A stretch of DNA of 64,000 nucleotides from Burkholderia aenigmatica (GCF_902499175.1 NZ_CABVQC010000007.1:122528-186527); one strand, 5' to 3'; shown: positions 34,616 to 43,551, numbered from the stretch's first letter. A program made the numbers and translations. Notes: a model not told the origin generated them from the letters alone.

Positions 34616-35929
34616 TTGACCGATCTATTCACGACAAAGCCCAAGCCTCCCTTGGCCGAACTCCTGCGGCCCAAGACGCTGGACGAATTCGTCGGGCAAC
34701 GGCACTTGCTCGGCCCCGGCAAGCCGCTGCGTCTCGCGTTCGAGGCGGGCAAGTTGCACTCGTTCATCCTCTGGGGGCCGCCAGGCGTGGGCAAGACCAC
34801 CCTAGGGCGCCTGGCCGCCAGTGCGACCGACAGCCGATTCATCGCCATCTCGGCCGTGCTGGCCGGGGTGAAGGACATCCGGCAAGCCATCGACGAGGCC
34901 CAGGCCGAACTGGACAACCATGGTCGATCGACGGTGCTTTTCGTCGATGAGATCCATCGCTTCAACAAGGCGCAGCAGGATGCCCTGCTGCCCCATGTCG
35001 AGTCGGGGCTCCTGACCCTGGTGGGGGGGACGACCGAGCATCCGGGGTTGGCGGTCAATTCCGCACTGCTCTCGCGCGCGCAGGTCTATACCCTCGAACC
35101 GCTGTCCAGCGACGAACTGAACCAACTCTACGAACGCGCACTGCCGCATCTCCAGGGCGTCACGTTGGACGCGGACGCGCTGGATCTGCTCAAGGGCTTT
35201 GCCGATGGCGATGGCAGGCGCTTCCTCAATCTGCTTGAGCAGGTGACGAATGCGGCGTCGGGCGCTGGCAAGACCGTGGTCGATGGCCAGTCCGCCAAGC
35301 TGTCCACCAGTCCATCGCTGCGCAGGTTCGACAAGGGCGGTGACGAGTTCTACTGGCAGCTCTCAGCCTTCCACAAGTCGCTACGGGGCTCCGACCCTGA
35401 TGCGGCCCTGTATTGGCTGGCCCGCATCCTTGACGGTAGCGGCGACGTCAGCCAGGTGACCCGCCGCATGGTGGTAGTGGCCAGCGAAGACATCGGCAAT
35501 GCCGACCCGCAGGCGCTGCAACTGGCGCTCAATGCCGCGCTGGCTTATGAGAGGCTGGGTTCCCCCGAAGGCGAAATACCGATTGCCCACGCGGCGACCT
35601 ACCTTGCTGCCGCCCCCAAGTCGAACGCTGCCTATGCCGCCTGGAACAAGGCGAAGACCTTCGTCAAGAACAGCGGCTCCCTGCCTGTGCCTCTCCATCT
35701 TCGCAATGCGCCGACGAAGCTGATGCAGCAGATGGGGTATCACGAAGGCTACCGCTACGCTCCTGACGAGCCCAACGGCTACGCCGCTGGGCAAAGCTAC
35801 TTTCCCGAGGGCGTGGCGCGGCCGGGCTGGTATCAGCCAACGGACAGAGGTGTTGAGCGCAGGCTGGGAGAATGGCTTACTTGGCTGCGCTCGCTGGATG
35901 ATGGGACGCTGCCAGAGGCGGACGCCTGA
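34616..35929 (+). CDS. rarA: Replication-associated recombination protein RarA (MgsA)
   Basis: This 437-residue AAA+ ATPase has KPPLAELLRPKTLDEFVGQ at the start, Walker A in GPPGVGKTTLGRLAA, Walker B in VLFVDEIHRFNKAQQD and sensor 1 in VGGTTEHPGLAVNSALLSRA. The C-terminal tetramerisation domain has YWLARILDGSGDVSQVTRRM. RarA acts at stalled replication forks, as happens with DNA-protein crosslinks caused by formaldehyde. The start is TTG at 34616 behind GGGAGAGG; no ATG fits. It lies 51 bp after ndh. It is probably an extra copy besides the chromosomal gene, which the window cannot show. Confidence 0.95.
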   Translation: MTDLFTTKPKPPLAELLRPKTLDEFVGQRHLLGPGKPLRLAFEAGKLHSFILWGPPGVGKTTLGRLAASATDSRFIAISAVLAGVKDIRQAIDEAQAELDNHGRSTVLFVDEIHRFNKAQQDALLPHVESGLLTLVGGTTEHPGLAVNSALLSRAQVYTLEPLSSDELNQLYERALPHLQGVTLDADALDLLKGFADGDGRRFLNLLEQVTNAASGAGKTVVDGQSAKLSTSPSLRRFDKGGDEFYWQLSAFHKSLRGSDPDAALYWLARILDGSGDVSQVTRRMVVVASEDIGNADPQALQLALNAALAYERLGSPEGEIPIAHAATYLAAAPKSNAAYAAWNKAKTFVKNSGSLPVPLHLRNAPTKLMQQMGYHEGYRYAPDEPNGYAAGQSYFPEGVARPGWYQPTDRGVERRLGEWLTWLRSLDDGTLPEADA

Positions 35930-35966
35930 CCGGTCGCCTCCGAAACCTGCCCATCGTGATCTCACA

Positions 35967-36012
35967 AACTACAGGATAAGCACATGCCAGCCTCTTCTTT
36001 TGGTGAGTCCTC
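35967..36012 (+). repeat. Leader repeat, copy 1 (nhaA)
   Basis: This 46-nt block spans the ribosome site and first ten codons of nhaA. It matches 37858-37903 before uvrA at 37 of 46 positions. AACTACAGGATAA opens both copies, and both encode MP-x-x-SFGESS. The shared part ends at the tenth codon, after which the proteins are unrelated. Confidence 0.8.
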
Positions 36013-37849
36013 GGCGCATATCAGACGGAGACGCGTTGCCCACTATCTACGCACGGAGTCTGGCGCTGCGGTGCTGCTGGTGATCGTCACGGTTGTGGCG
36101 CTCGTGTGGGCGAACTCGCCGCTATCTAACGCCTATTTCGAGTTGTGGCACCTAGACGTCGGGTTCAACTTCGGGCCACTGCGCCTACACATGGATCTGC
36201 ATCACTGGGTCAACGACGGCCTGATGGTCGTCTTCTTCTTCCTGATCGGACTGGAGGTGCGTCAGGAGTTCGCCCACGGATCGCTCCGTGACCGCAGCCG
36301 TGCCCGCCTCGCCCTGATCGCGGGGGTCACGGGAGTCGTGCTTCCCGCGCTGGTGTATGTCCTGATCGTGAAACTAGCCGGAAGTGAGGGCCTGCACGGG
36401 TGGGGTGCGGTGGTCGGCACCGATACGGCGTTCATGCTGGGCACCTTGGCGATCGTCGGCCCGCGGCTATCGGGTCAGTTGCGCGTGTTCCTGCTCACCC
36501 TGACCGTGGTCGATGACTTCCTCGCAGTGTCCATCATCGGCATCGTCTATAGCGAGGAGATCCGGATCGTCCCGTTGCTTATCGCCCTCGCCAGCCTCGT
36601 TGGATTGTGGTTGTTGGGGCGCACCCGCCAGTGGCGGGCGACGCCGTATGTGTTGATCGTGATCGTGCTGTGGTTCGCAACCGTGTATTCCGGCATCCAT
36701 GCCTCCCTCGCCGGGATGGCCGCGGGGCTGCTGATCCCCGCCTATGCGACGCAACGTCACGGGGTCGTTGCGGCAAGACAGTTGTTCCGTGACTTCTGGC
36801 AGTCGCCGAGTGCCGCATCGGCCCGCGCGGTGGACTGCGGGCTGTCCCGGGGTATCTCGGTGAACGAGCGATTGCACGAGTTCCTGCGGCTGCCGACGGC
36901 GCTGCTGATCGTGCCGATCTTCGCCTTGGCGAACGCCGGGGTGGACGTGCGTGGCGGGCTGCTCGCCGAGGCCTTTGGCTCGCCAGTCACGTGGGGCGTC
37001 ATCGCAGGGCTCGTGCTCGGCAAGCTCTTGGGCATCGGGCTCACCACGCTCGTCGCCGTCCGTCTCGGCCTGGGCCGGCTGCCCGAGGGCGTCGGGGTGG
37101 GGAGCGTGTTCGGTGGGGCGGCGCTGTCCGGGATCGGCTTCACCGTGTCGCTGCTGATCATCGGGCTCGCGTTCGGCACGACCTCCGACCTGGGCCGCCA
37201 GGCGACGGTCGGCGTGCTCGTGTCGATGGTGTTCGCCACGTTGCTCGGGTGGCTGATCTTCAAGGTCGCCGCCCAGCGGTGGGGTGAGAAGACCGCTGAC
37301 CTGCCGATGGTGCTTGAGCCGCCGGTCGATCCGGAGATCGATCACATCCGCGGGCCGGAGGACGCCCAGCTCACACTCGTCGAGTACGTGGACTTCGAGT
37401 GCGCGTACTGTGCGCACGCCACCGGTTCGTGGGACGATCTTCGCGCCCACTTCGGTGACGACCTGCGGTATGTGGTGCGCCATCTGCCGCACCACCCGCA
37501 CGGGCCGATTGCCGCGCGGGCGTCCGAGGCAGCGGCGAACCAGGGGATGTTCTGGCCGTGGCTGGACTTCGTGTTCACCCGTCAGCATGCGCTGGAGCGC
37601 GAGCATCTGATCGGCTACGCCGCCGAGCTTGGGCTCGACGTCGAACGGTTCATCGCGGATCTCGACAGCCCTGCGGTGATCGAGCGTGTCGAGCGCGACC
37701 TCGCCAGTGCGGTCGCCAGCGGTGCGCACGCCACGCCGACGTTCTTCGTCGAGGGTCGTCGTCTGCGCGGCAGCTACGACGCCCGCACTGTCACCGCAGT
37801 GCTCGAAGCCAGCCGCCGCGGCACCCGAACTCAGGAAGTCCCGTCCTGA
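35984..37849 (+). CDS. nhaA: NhaA Na+/H+ antiporter fused to a thioredoxin/DsbA domain
   Basis: The protein has 621 residues. Residues 1-435 are NhaA with about 11-12 membrane helices; GTDTAFMLGTLAIVGPRLSG and VVDDFLAVSIIGIVYSEEIR carry the conserved ion-binding Asp pair. After a linker, residues 455-615 form a DsbA-like thioredoxin domain with FECAYCAHA (CxxC near 472-475) and the cis-Pro segment HATPTFFVEG. Such fusions are mainly known from actinobacteria. Base composition is higher in GC than the flanking genes, which supports import. The function is sodium/proton exchange coupled to an unknown thiol-redox task. Its first ten codons are shared with uvrA. Confidence 0.92.
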   Translation: MPASSFGESSAHIRRRRVAHYLRTESGAAVLLVIVTVVALVWANSPLSNAYFELWHLDVGFNFGPLRLHMDLHHWVNDGLMVVFFFLIGLEVRQEFAHGSLRDRSRARLALIAGVTGVVLPALVYVLIVKLAGSEGLHGWGAVVGTDTAFMLGTLAIVGPRLSGQLRVFLLTLTVVDDFLAVSIIGIVYSEEIRIVPLLIALASLVGLWLLGRTRQWRATPYVLIVIVLWFATVYSGIHASLAGMAAGLLIPAYATQRHGVVAARQLFRDFWQSPSAASARAVDCGLSRGISVNERLHEFLRLPTALLIVPIFALANAGVDVRGGLLAEAFGSPVTWGVIAGLVLGKLLGIGLTTLVAVRLGLGRLPEGVGVGSVFGGAALSGIGFTVSLLIIGLAFGTTSDLGRQATVGVLVSMVFATLLGWLIFKVAAQRWGEKTADLPMVLEPPVDPEIDHIRGPEDAQLTLVEYVDFECAYCAHATGSWDDLRAHFGDDLRYVVRHLPHHPHGPIAARASEAAANQGMFWPWLDFVFTRQHALEREHLIGYAAELGLDVERFIADLDSPAVIERVERDLASAVASGAHATPTFFVEGRRLRGSYDARTVTAVLEASRRGTRTQEVPS

Positions 37850-37857
37850 GCGGGACG

Positions 37858-37903
37858 AACTACAGGATAAAAACTTGCCAAACAATTCTTTCGGTGAATC
37901 CTC
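37858..37903 (+). repeat. Leader repeat, copy 2 (uvrA)
   Basis: This is the second copy of the ribosome-site-plus-ten-codon block. It places the uvrA start at TTG 37875, aligned with the ATG of nhaA. The encoded peptide is PNNSFGESS after the initiator. Confidence 0.8.
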
Positions 37904-40526
37904 TTGTACCGCTGCGGCCAGCGGCATGGTGGAAGTGCGCGGTGCGCGCGAGAACAACCTCAAGGAGGTGGACGTCTCCATCCCGCGTAACGCGCTGGTG
38001 GTGTTCTCGGGTGTCTCCGGCTCCGGCAAGTCCTCGCTGGCCTTCGGCACCATCTATGCCGAGGCCCAGCGACGCTACTTCGAGTCGGTGGCCCCCTATG
38101 CGCGGCGACTGATCGAGCAGGCCGGCGTGCCGGACGTCGATGCGATCGACGGCCTGCCGCCGGCGGTGGCGCTGCAGCAGCAGCGGGGCTCCAGCAACGC
38201 GCGTTCCTCCGTGGGCAGTGTGACCACCTTGTCCAGCCTGGTGCGGATGATGTATTCGCGCGCCGGCGCCTATCCGGCCAACCAGCCGATGCTGTACGCC
38301 GAGGATTTTTCGCCCAACACGCCGCAGGGAGCGTGCCCGACCTGCTACGGCCTGGGCCATGTGTACGAGGTGACCGAGGCCATCATGGTGCCCGATCCCT
38401 CCCTGAGCATCCGCGAGCGGGCGATCGCCTCCTGGCCCCCCGCCTGGCAAGGCCAGAACCTGCGCGACATCCTGGTCAGCATGGGCTACGACGTTGACCG
38501 ACCGTGGAAGGACCTGCCGAAGAAGGATCGCGACTGGATTCTGTTCACCGAGGAAACACCGACGGTGCCGGTGTACGCCGGCTTCACGCCCGCCGAAACC
38601 CGCGCCGCGCTCAAGCGCAAGATGGAGCCGAGCTACATGGGCACCTTCACCGGCGCCAGGCGCTACGTGCTGCACACCTTTGCCAACACCCAGAGCGCGT
38701 TGATGAGAAAGCGCGTGTCCCGGTTCATGGAGGGCAAACCGTGCCCCACCTGCCACGGCAAGCGGCTCAAGCCCGAGGCGCTGTCGGTCACCTTCGCCGG
38801 CGTGGACATCGGCGCGTTCATGCAGATGCCGCTGGACCAGTTGGCGGCCTTGCTCGAACCCATCGCCCAGGGCGATTTCCGCGCCCATGCAGCGGGGGCG
38901 GCTACGGACAAGGAAGCGACCCGACGCGACCGTGCCGAACGCGCGGCCTCCGGCCGCGCCGTCCATGCGGTATCGCCCGACGTGCGCCGCACCTCGGCGC
39001 TATCGGAAGAAAAGCGCCTCGCCGCGCAGCGCCTGGCCGGTGGCGTGATGGCACGCCTGCGCCAACTGCGTGGGCTGGGCCTGGGCTACCTGACGCTGGA
39101 CCGGGCCACGCCGACGCTTTCGGCCGGCGAGTTGCAGCGCCTGCGGCTGGCCACGCAATTGAGTTCCCTGCTGTTCGGTGTCGTGTACGTGCTCGACGAG
39201 CCCTCCGCGGGCCTGCACCCCTCCGATAGCCAGGCCCTGTACGACGCGCTCGACCGGCTGCGCGACGCCGGCAACTCGGTGTTCGTGGTGGAGCACGACT
39301 TGGACCTGATGCGCCGCGCGCAATGGCTGGTGGATGTCGGGCCGGATGCTGGGGAGCGTGGCGGCCGCGTGCTCTACAGCGGCGAGCCGGATGGCCTGCG
39401 CAAGATTGCCGAATCGCGTACTGCACGCTACCTGTTCGATGAGATCCCCGCGCCGGGAAGCCGGGCACGCGAAGCGACCGGCTGGCTGGAGCTGCAGGAC
39501 ATTCACCGCCACAACCTGCATGGCGTGAATGCGCGCATTCCGCTGGGCGTGCTGACGGCCGTCACCGGCATCTCCGGCTCGGGCAAGTCCAGCCTCGTCG
39601 CGCAGGCCCTGCCGGAGCTGGTGCTGCTGCACCTGGGCCACGAGCCGGAAGACGATGTAGCCGAAAGCGCCACCAGCGAAGGGCCGGCAGTGATCGAAGC
39701 GACCGGCGGCCATCTGGCGGGCGACGTGGACGCCGTACAGCGTCTGGTGCAGGTGGACCAGAAACCGATCGGGCGCACGCCGCGGTCGAACCTGGCCACC
39801 TACACGGGCCTGTTCGACCATGTGCGCAAGCTGTTCGCTGCCACGCCCGATGCTCGACGCCGCCGCTATGATGCCGGACGGTTCTCGTTCAACGTCGCCA
39901 AGGGGCGCTGCGAGACTTGCGAGGGCGAGGGTTTCGTTAGCGTGGAACTGCTGTTCATGCCCAGCGTGTACGCGCCGTGCCCGACCTGCCATGGCGCGCG
40001 CTACAACGAGGCCACGCTGAAGGTGCAGTGGAACGGGCGCAACATCGCCGAGGTGCTGCAGATGACCGTGGACGAGGCCAGCGAATTCTTCGCGGGTGAA
40101 GACGCGGTGGCAAGGCCCCTGCAACTGCTGCGCGACATCGGACTGGGCTATCTGCGCCTGGGACAACCAGCCACTGAGCTTTCCGGTGGCGAGGCGCAGC
40201 GCATCAAGCTGGCGACCGAGCTTCAGCGCAGCCAGCGCGGCCGAAGCCTGTACGTGCTCGACGAGCCGACTACCGGGCTGCATGCGTCGGACGCCGACCG
40301 GCTGCTGGTGCAGTTGCAGCGCCTGGTCGATGCCGGCAATACCGTAGTGATGATCGAACACGATATGCGCGCGGTGGCCCAGGCCGATTGGGTGATCGAC
40401 GTGGGGCCTGGTGCAGGCGCTGCCGGCGGCAGCATCGTGGTGGCGGGCTCCCCTCAGCAGGTGGCCCGAACGTCTGGCAGCAGAACCGCTCCGTTCCTTG
40501 CACAGGAGTTGGCGCGGGCCGAGTAG
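37875..40526 (+). CDS. uvrA: Class II UvrA-like ATPase (UvrA2)
   Basis: This 883-residue protein has two ABC ATPase modules. Walker A motifs are FSGVSGSGKSSLAFGTIYAE and GISGSGKSSLVAQAL; ABC signatures are LSAGELQRLRLATQL and LSGGEAQRIKLATELQ. Zinc-type Cys pairs are in GACPTCYGLGH, PCPTCHGKRLKP and RCETCEGEGF. It is shorter than housekeeping UvrA (about 940) because the UvrB-binding and insertion regions are reduced, as in UvrA2/DrrC-like proteins linked to DNA-damage or drug tolerance. The start is TTG 37875, chosen by the leader repeat; a longer frame (37686) overlaps nhaA. The only UvrB in the window lacks the ATPase half, so it must use host partners or act alone. Confidence 0.92.
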   Translation: MPNNSFGESSCTAAASGMVEVRGARENNLKEVDVSIPRNALVVFSGVSGSGKSSLAFGTIYAEAQRRYFESVAPYARRLIEQAGVPDVDAIDGLPPAVALQQQRGSSNARSSVGSVTTLSSLVRMMYSRAGAYPANQPMLYAEDFSPNTPQGACPTCYGLGHVYEVTEAIMVPDPSLSIRERAIASWPPAWQGQNLRDILVSMGYDVDRPWKDLPKKDRDWILFTEETPTVPVYAGFTPAETRAALKRKMEPSYMGTFTGARRYVLHTFANTQSALMRKRVSRFMEGKPCPTCHGKRLKPEALSVTFAGVDIGAFMQMPLDQLAALLEPIAQGDFRAHAAGAATDKEATRRDRAERAASGRAVHAVSPDVRRTSALSEEKRLAAQRLAGGVMARLRQLRGLGLGYLTLDRATPTLSAGELQRLRLATQLSSLLFGVVYVLDEPSAGLHPSDSQALYDALDRLRDAGNSVFVVEHDLDLMRRAQWLVDVGPDAGERGGRVLYSGEPDGLRKIAESRTARYLFDEIPAPGSRAREATGWLELQDIHRHNLHGVNARIPLGVLTAVTGISGSGKSSLVAQALPELVLLHLGHEPEDDVAESATSEGPAVIEATGGHLAGDVDAVQRLVQVDQKPIGRTPRSNLATYTGLFDHVRKLFAATPDARRRRYDAGRFSFNVAKGRCETCEGEGFVSVELLFMPSVYAPCPTCHGARYNEATLKVQWNGRNIAEVLQMTVDEASEFFAGEDAVARPLQLLRDIGLGYLRLGQPATELSGGEAQRIKLATELQRSQRGRSLYVLDEPTTGLHASDADRLLVQLQRLVDAGNTVVMIEHDMRAVAQADWVIDVGPGAGAAGGSIVVAGSPQQVARTSGSRTAPFLAQELARAE

Positions 40527-40557
40527 CTCAGTTCGCCAAATGTTGCCAATTTTCGCG

Positions 40558-40598
40558 GGGCATTGATCGTCGCCACACGACGGTGGCGATCAATGCCC
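40558..40598. terminator. Hairpin between convergent uvrA and traI
   Basis: GGGCATTGATCG (40558-40569) pairs with CGATCAATGCCC (40587-40598), a perfect 12-bp stem whose loop contains a second pairing (CGCCAC/GTGG). It lies between the cargo operon and the convergent transfer operon. No U-tract follows, so it may act on both strands with Rho. Confidence 0.65.
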
Positions 40599-40606
40599 GA
40601 ATCGCG

Positions 40607-42451
40607 TCATCCTTCCTGAGTCAGAGCAAGATAGGGATTGTTGGGCGGTATTTCGGCGAGTGCCAAGGCCCCATCTTCGAGGAGGTAGCCATGCAGTCGG
40701 CGGGACTTCCTCGGGCCCGTGACTTCACAGGTCCAAATGTTCAGGCCATTGGGCTGCTTTCGATGTAGCTGCAGCTTCTCGAAGCGCTTCTGCACCCACT
40801 GCCAATCCTGTTGATTCTCCTGCTTGGCGAGTGCGGCCACTTCGGGATGCTCCTGCGCATAGCGTTGGAACACACCCGGGCTGACCAGGTAGGCCGTCTC
40901 ATTCACCGTATGCACGAGTGCCTTCGCGTCGTTGATGATGAGCCGTCGTGAGGCGATTCCCTGCTTCAGCCAAACCATGAACTGTTCCCCGGATGGCTTC
41001 GTTGCCGATGACCCAGGCGTAGGCGCGGGTGCAGGTGCAGGCGATGGAATGGACGTCGCGGCTGTTGCTGGCGCGGGGGTGTGGAGGAACTCCTCGGCAT
41101 CCTGGCCAACGCCGGCCGACTCACCCAAGCCCACCATCGCGAGCAAATCCTCCATGACGTCGGGCACGGGCTGGGCTGCGGGCGGTGAAACGATGGTGGT
41201 GCTGTCGCCCTCCCAAATCGGAGGCTCTTGACCTCCCTGCGCTGGGTTCACCGAGACGGTAGGCGCGGGAGCCGACATGCAGGCGTCGTTTTCCGCGGGC
41301 GTCGCGTCGATCTCTACCGTGCCCGCGAAAGGTGCTGGTCGCTCGCCAGACTCCCAGATCAGCGCGGGAGCGAGACGCAACAGGGTGAACGAATGGGACC
41401 AGCCGGTCGTGCTGGTCACGGTCGCGCGCCAGACCGCTTTGCCGTCCGAGGTGGGCTGGAGCATGCCGTGGTCTTGCAGCACGTTGAACACGGCGGTGTT
41501 GTTCGCAGGAATGCCATCGATCCCCTGAGACAGGAGGTGTGCGCGCAGTTTGTCCGAAACCGTCTTGCTCACCAGCCACAAACCATCCTCGGTGAGCCAG
41601 CCATCGGAGGCTTCCGGCTGGTTCAGCTTCAACTCTTCCTTGAGCAGATAACGCAGCCCGTCGAGCAGCTTGCGTTGCAGTGCGTGCTTGGGTGCTGCCA
41701 TGACGCGGGCCGGATCACCACCCAGCTCCTGAGCCACAGAAGCGCGATCAGCCTGCACGACAAGCTCGCCCAGGACCCCGGCATGCTCGTACTGTCCGGC
41801 CAGGACGTAGAGCAGCGGTGCCCACAGCGACGGATAGCAGCTGAGCCAATCCAGGACTTCACGGTCAAGCAGTTGCCGGTAGAGCAAGCCTGTCGCGGCG
41901 CTGTGGAGCCGGTACTCGCGATCGTCACGGTAGCGGAAGCGGTATGGTTGACGCAGCGGGCCGTGCCACGGATGCCAGGTATTGCCGTCGGCTAGCTCGA
42001 CGTGCAGATCGACAGCGATCTTGCCGACGTCGTGCAGTAGCGCGGCATAGGCAACTGCAGCGGTCCAGGCTTCCTCCTGCGCCGCTTGGTCCTCAGGACT
42101 GGCGCCAATGGGCAGCAGATGGGACTGCCGCAGCTTCAGGCTGTAGGCGACGATTTCGAGACCGTGGTCGAGCATGCCTCCCGGGTAGGCATGGTGATGC
42201 GCCTCGGAGGCCGGGAAGGCCTGGACCAGCTCGGCGTAGCGTTCCAGGGGCGTGCGGTACAGGGTGGCGAATTGCCTGCGCGAGAGCGAGGTTCGCTGCC
42301 AGATGTGTTCCAGCAGCTTCTGCCGGCGCGGTGTCGCCAGCAGCGATGCGGCCGATTCCGGTTGCAGCAGCCCTTTCGGGAGATCGGTGACGGGTGCTGG
42401 CGACGGAGCGGCAGCGACCGGAGGCCGTTTCCGCTGGAACAGAGAGAGCAT
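40607..42451 (-). CDS. traI: MobH-family relaxase TraI
   Basis: This 614-residue relaxase of the ICEclc/PFGI type nicks oriT and pilots the strand. The N-terminal part has HHHAYPGGMLDHGLEIVAYS and the HD-type metal site YAALLHDVGKIAVDLHVEL, which mark MobH enzymes. A Pro/Ala-rich linker spans about residues 400-480 (APAPAPTPGSS). The C-terminal domain (FMVWLKQGIASRRLIINDAK) is the DUF1528-like partner region. ATG 42451 (MLSLFQRKRP) follows AGGA; the open frame starts at 42520. It is the last gene on the minus strand before the cargo, convergent with uvrA. Confidence 0.93.
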   Translation of the reverse strand: MLSLFQRKRPPVAAAPSPAPVTDLPKGLLQPESAASLLATPRRQKLLEHIWQRTSLSRRQFATLYRTPLERYAELVQAFPASEAHHHAYPGGMLDHGLEIVAYSLKLRQSHLLPIGASPEDQAAQEEAWTAAVAYAALLHDVGKIAVDLHVELADGNTWHPWHGPLRQPYRFRYRDDREYRLHSAATGLLYRQLLDREVLDWLSCYPSLWAPLLYVLAGQYEHAGVLGELVVQADRASVAQELGGDPARVMAAPKHALQRKLLDGLRYLLKEELKLNQPEASDGWLTEDGLWLVSKTVSDKLRAHLLSQGIDGIPANNTAVFNVLQDHGMLQPTSDGKAVWRATVTSTTGWSHSFTLLRLAPALIWESGERPAPFAGTVEIDATPAENDACMSAPAPTVSVNPAQGGQEPPIWEGDSTTIVSPPAAQPVPDVMEDLLAMVGLGESAGVGQDAEEFLHTPAPATAATSIPSPAPAPAPTPGSSATKPSGEQFMVWLKQGIASRRLIINDAKALVHTVNETAYLVSPGVFQRYAQEHPEVAALAKQENQQDWQWVQKRFEKLQLHRKQPNGLNIWTCEVTGPRKSRRLHGYLLEDGALALAEIPPNNPYLALTQEG

Positions 42452-42692
42452 GTGGGTGTCCTGGTGGCGGGCAAGCGGGCGGCCTTTTCGCCTTTTCGGG
42501 TAGGGCCTTTCCCCTTGCACCCCATTCCCTTGCCATTTCGGCCCTTTACAGCCTTTGGGTATAGGGCGACGGGTGCCGGCCGTCCACCTCCAATACGAGT
42601 TGCGGCAGGCCGGATTGATGCAGGAAGGCTGGCTGTTTACGCCTTACGATGGACCGATTCTTGGACTCGGGAGAACGCCGTGAGACCTCAGA
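42452..42692. other. Non-coding region upstream of traI; candidate oriT
   Basis: No gene is seen between the divergent traI and prlF starts. The first 120 bases contain several imperfect repeats of CCTTTTCG/CCTTTCCCC/CCCTTTACAG, with short palindromic pieces such as GGCC-N-GGCC. The oriT of relaxase systems usually lies beside the relaxase gene, so this is the likeliest site in the window. The assignment is inference. Confidence 0.4.
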
Positions 42693-42718
42693 TTGACAAA
42701 GTAAGGAAATTTCCTTAC
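42693..42718 (+). promoter_or_regulatory. prlF-yhaV promoter and operator
   Basis: A consensus TTGACA (-35) at 42693-42698 runs into a perfect 18-bp palindrome, GTAAGGAAATTTCCTTAC (42701-42718), where the spacer and -10 region lie. PrlF-type antitoxins autorepress through such palindromes. Confidence 0.75.
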
Positions 42719-42748
42719 CGTGCGGGTATCGCAATCAGGAGAGCCACC

Positions 42749-43066
42749 ATGCCTGCCATTCACGAAGTTGCCACGCTGACCTCCAAAGGTCAGATCACGC
42801 TGCCCAAGTCCATCCGGCAGGCGCTGGGGGTGGATACGGGCGGCAAAGTTGCGTTCGACCTGCGCGGCGGCGAAGTCGTCGTGACCCGCGCTGATGCCGA
42901 GCACGAGGACCCTGCCATTGCCGCGTTTCTGACCCTGCTGGCCCGCGACATTGAAGCGGGCCGAAATGTGCGTGGCCTGCCCGAGGATCTGGCTCGCACC
43001 ATGCTGGAGCACGCTGGGCACAAGGTGGACCTGGGCGATGATTTCGATGAGGACGTGGAGATCTGA
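42749..43066 (+). CDS. prlF: PrlF-type antitoxin (AbrB fold)
   Basis: This 105-residue antitoxin has the swapped-hairpin AbrB domain at residues 5-50: EVATLTSKGQITLPKSIRQA, then GKVAFDLRGGEVVVTRA. The C-terminal half (FLTLLARDIEAGRNVRGLPE) binds the toxin. The ATG at 42749 follows AGGAGAGCC; longer frames upstream cross the promoter. The stop codon overlaps the ATG of yhaV (TGATG). Together they form a type II toxin-antitoxin pair that probably stabilises the ICE. Confidence 0.92.
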   Translation: MPAIHEVATLTSKGQITLPKSIRQALGVDTGGKVAFDLRGGEVVVTRADAEHEDPAIAAFLTLLARDIEAGRNVRGLPEDLARTMLEHAGHKVDLGDDFDEDVEI

Positions 43067-43524
43067 TGCAACAGCATGGCTGGTCACTGCTGTTCCACGA
43101 CAACCTGATCGAGCAGATGATGAAGCTGCGCGCGGCCGTGCTGCGCGCCCAAGAGAACGACCCGGAAGGGTTCGGATCGAACGCCAACGTCAAGTTCTTC
43201 CGGGCCTTGGTCCAGTTGATGCAAGACGTGGTGCCGAGTGATCCGGCGCGCGACGAATACCGCCAGGGCAACACCATGGGATCGGCCTATCGCCACTGGC
43301 GGCGGGCCAAGCTCGGAAGGCGATACCGACTGTTCTTCCGCTACGACTCGAAGGCCAAAGTCATCGTGTACGCCTGGGTCAACGATGAGCAGACTCTGCG
43401 GTCTTCGGGAAGCAAATCAGACCCGTATGCCGTGTTCGAGAAGATGCTCGGGCGCGGGAACCCGCCGGACGAATGGAGCGCATTGGTACAGGCAAGCAAG
43501 CAGGATTGGAGCAAACTGGAGTAG
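43066..43524 (+). CDS. yhaV: YhaV-type ribonuclease toxin
   Basis: This 152-residue toxin is typical in length for YhaV, a RelE-fold endoribonuclease. Characteristic segments are GWSLLFHDNLIEQMMKLRAA, AVHAD-like region NANVKFFRALVQLMQDVVP, and RHWRRAKLGRRYRLFFRYDS followed by VIVYAWVNDEQTLR. The basic and aromatic residues in that last part form the RNase site. It is translationally coupled to the PrlF gene. Reports on the E. coli pair show YhaV cleaves mRNA and PrlF neutralises it. Confidence 0.93.
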   Translation: MQQHGWSLLFHDNLIEQMMKLRAAVLRAQENDPEGFGSNANVKFFRALVQLMQDVVPSDPARDEYRQGNTMGSAYRHWRRAKLGRRYRLFFRYDSKAKVIVYAWVNDEQTLRSSGSKSDPYAVFEKMLGRGNPPDEWSALVQASKQDWSKLE

Positions 43525-43551
43525 CGATTTCACATGTAGCAGGTGACGACC

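Noticed and set aside
36467..38053. 528-codon open frame opposite nhaA
   Set aside because: It is antisense to the NhaA-thioredoxin gene and is rich in Arg, His and Gln, as expected of shadow frames.
39000..40361. 453-codon open frame opposite uvrA
   Set aside because: It is a shadow of the class II UvrA gene, with no motif or ribosome site.
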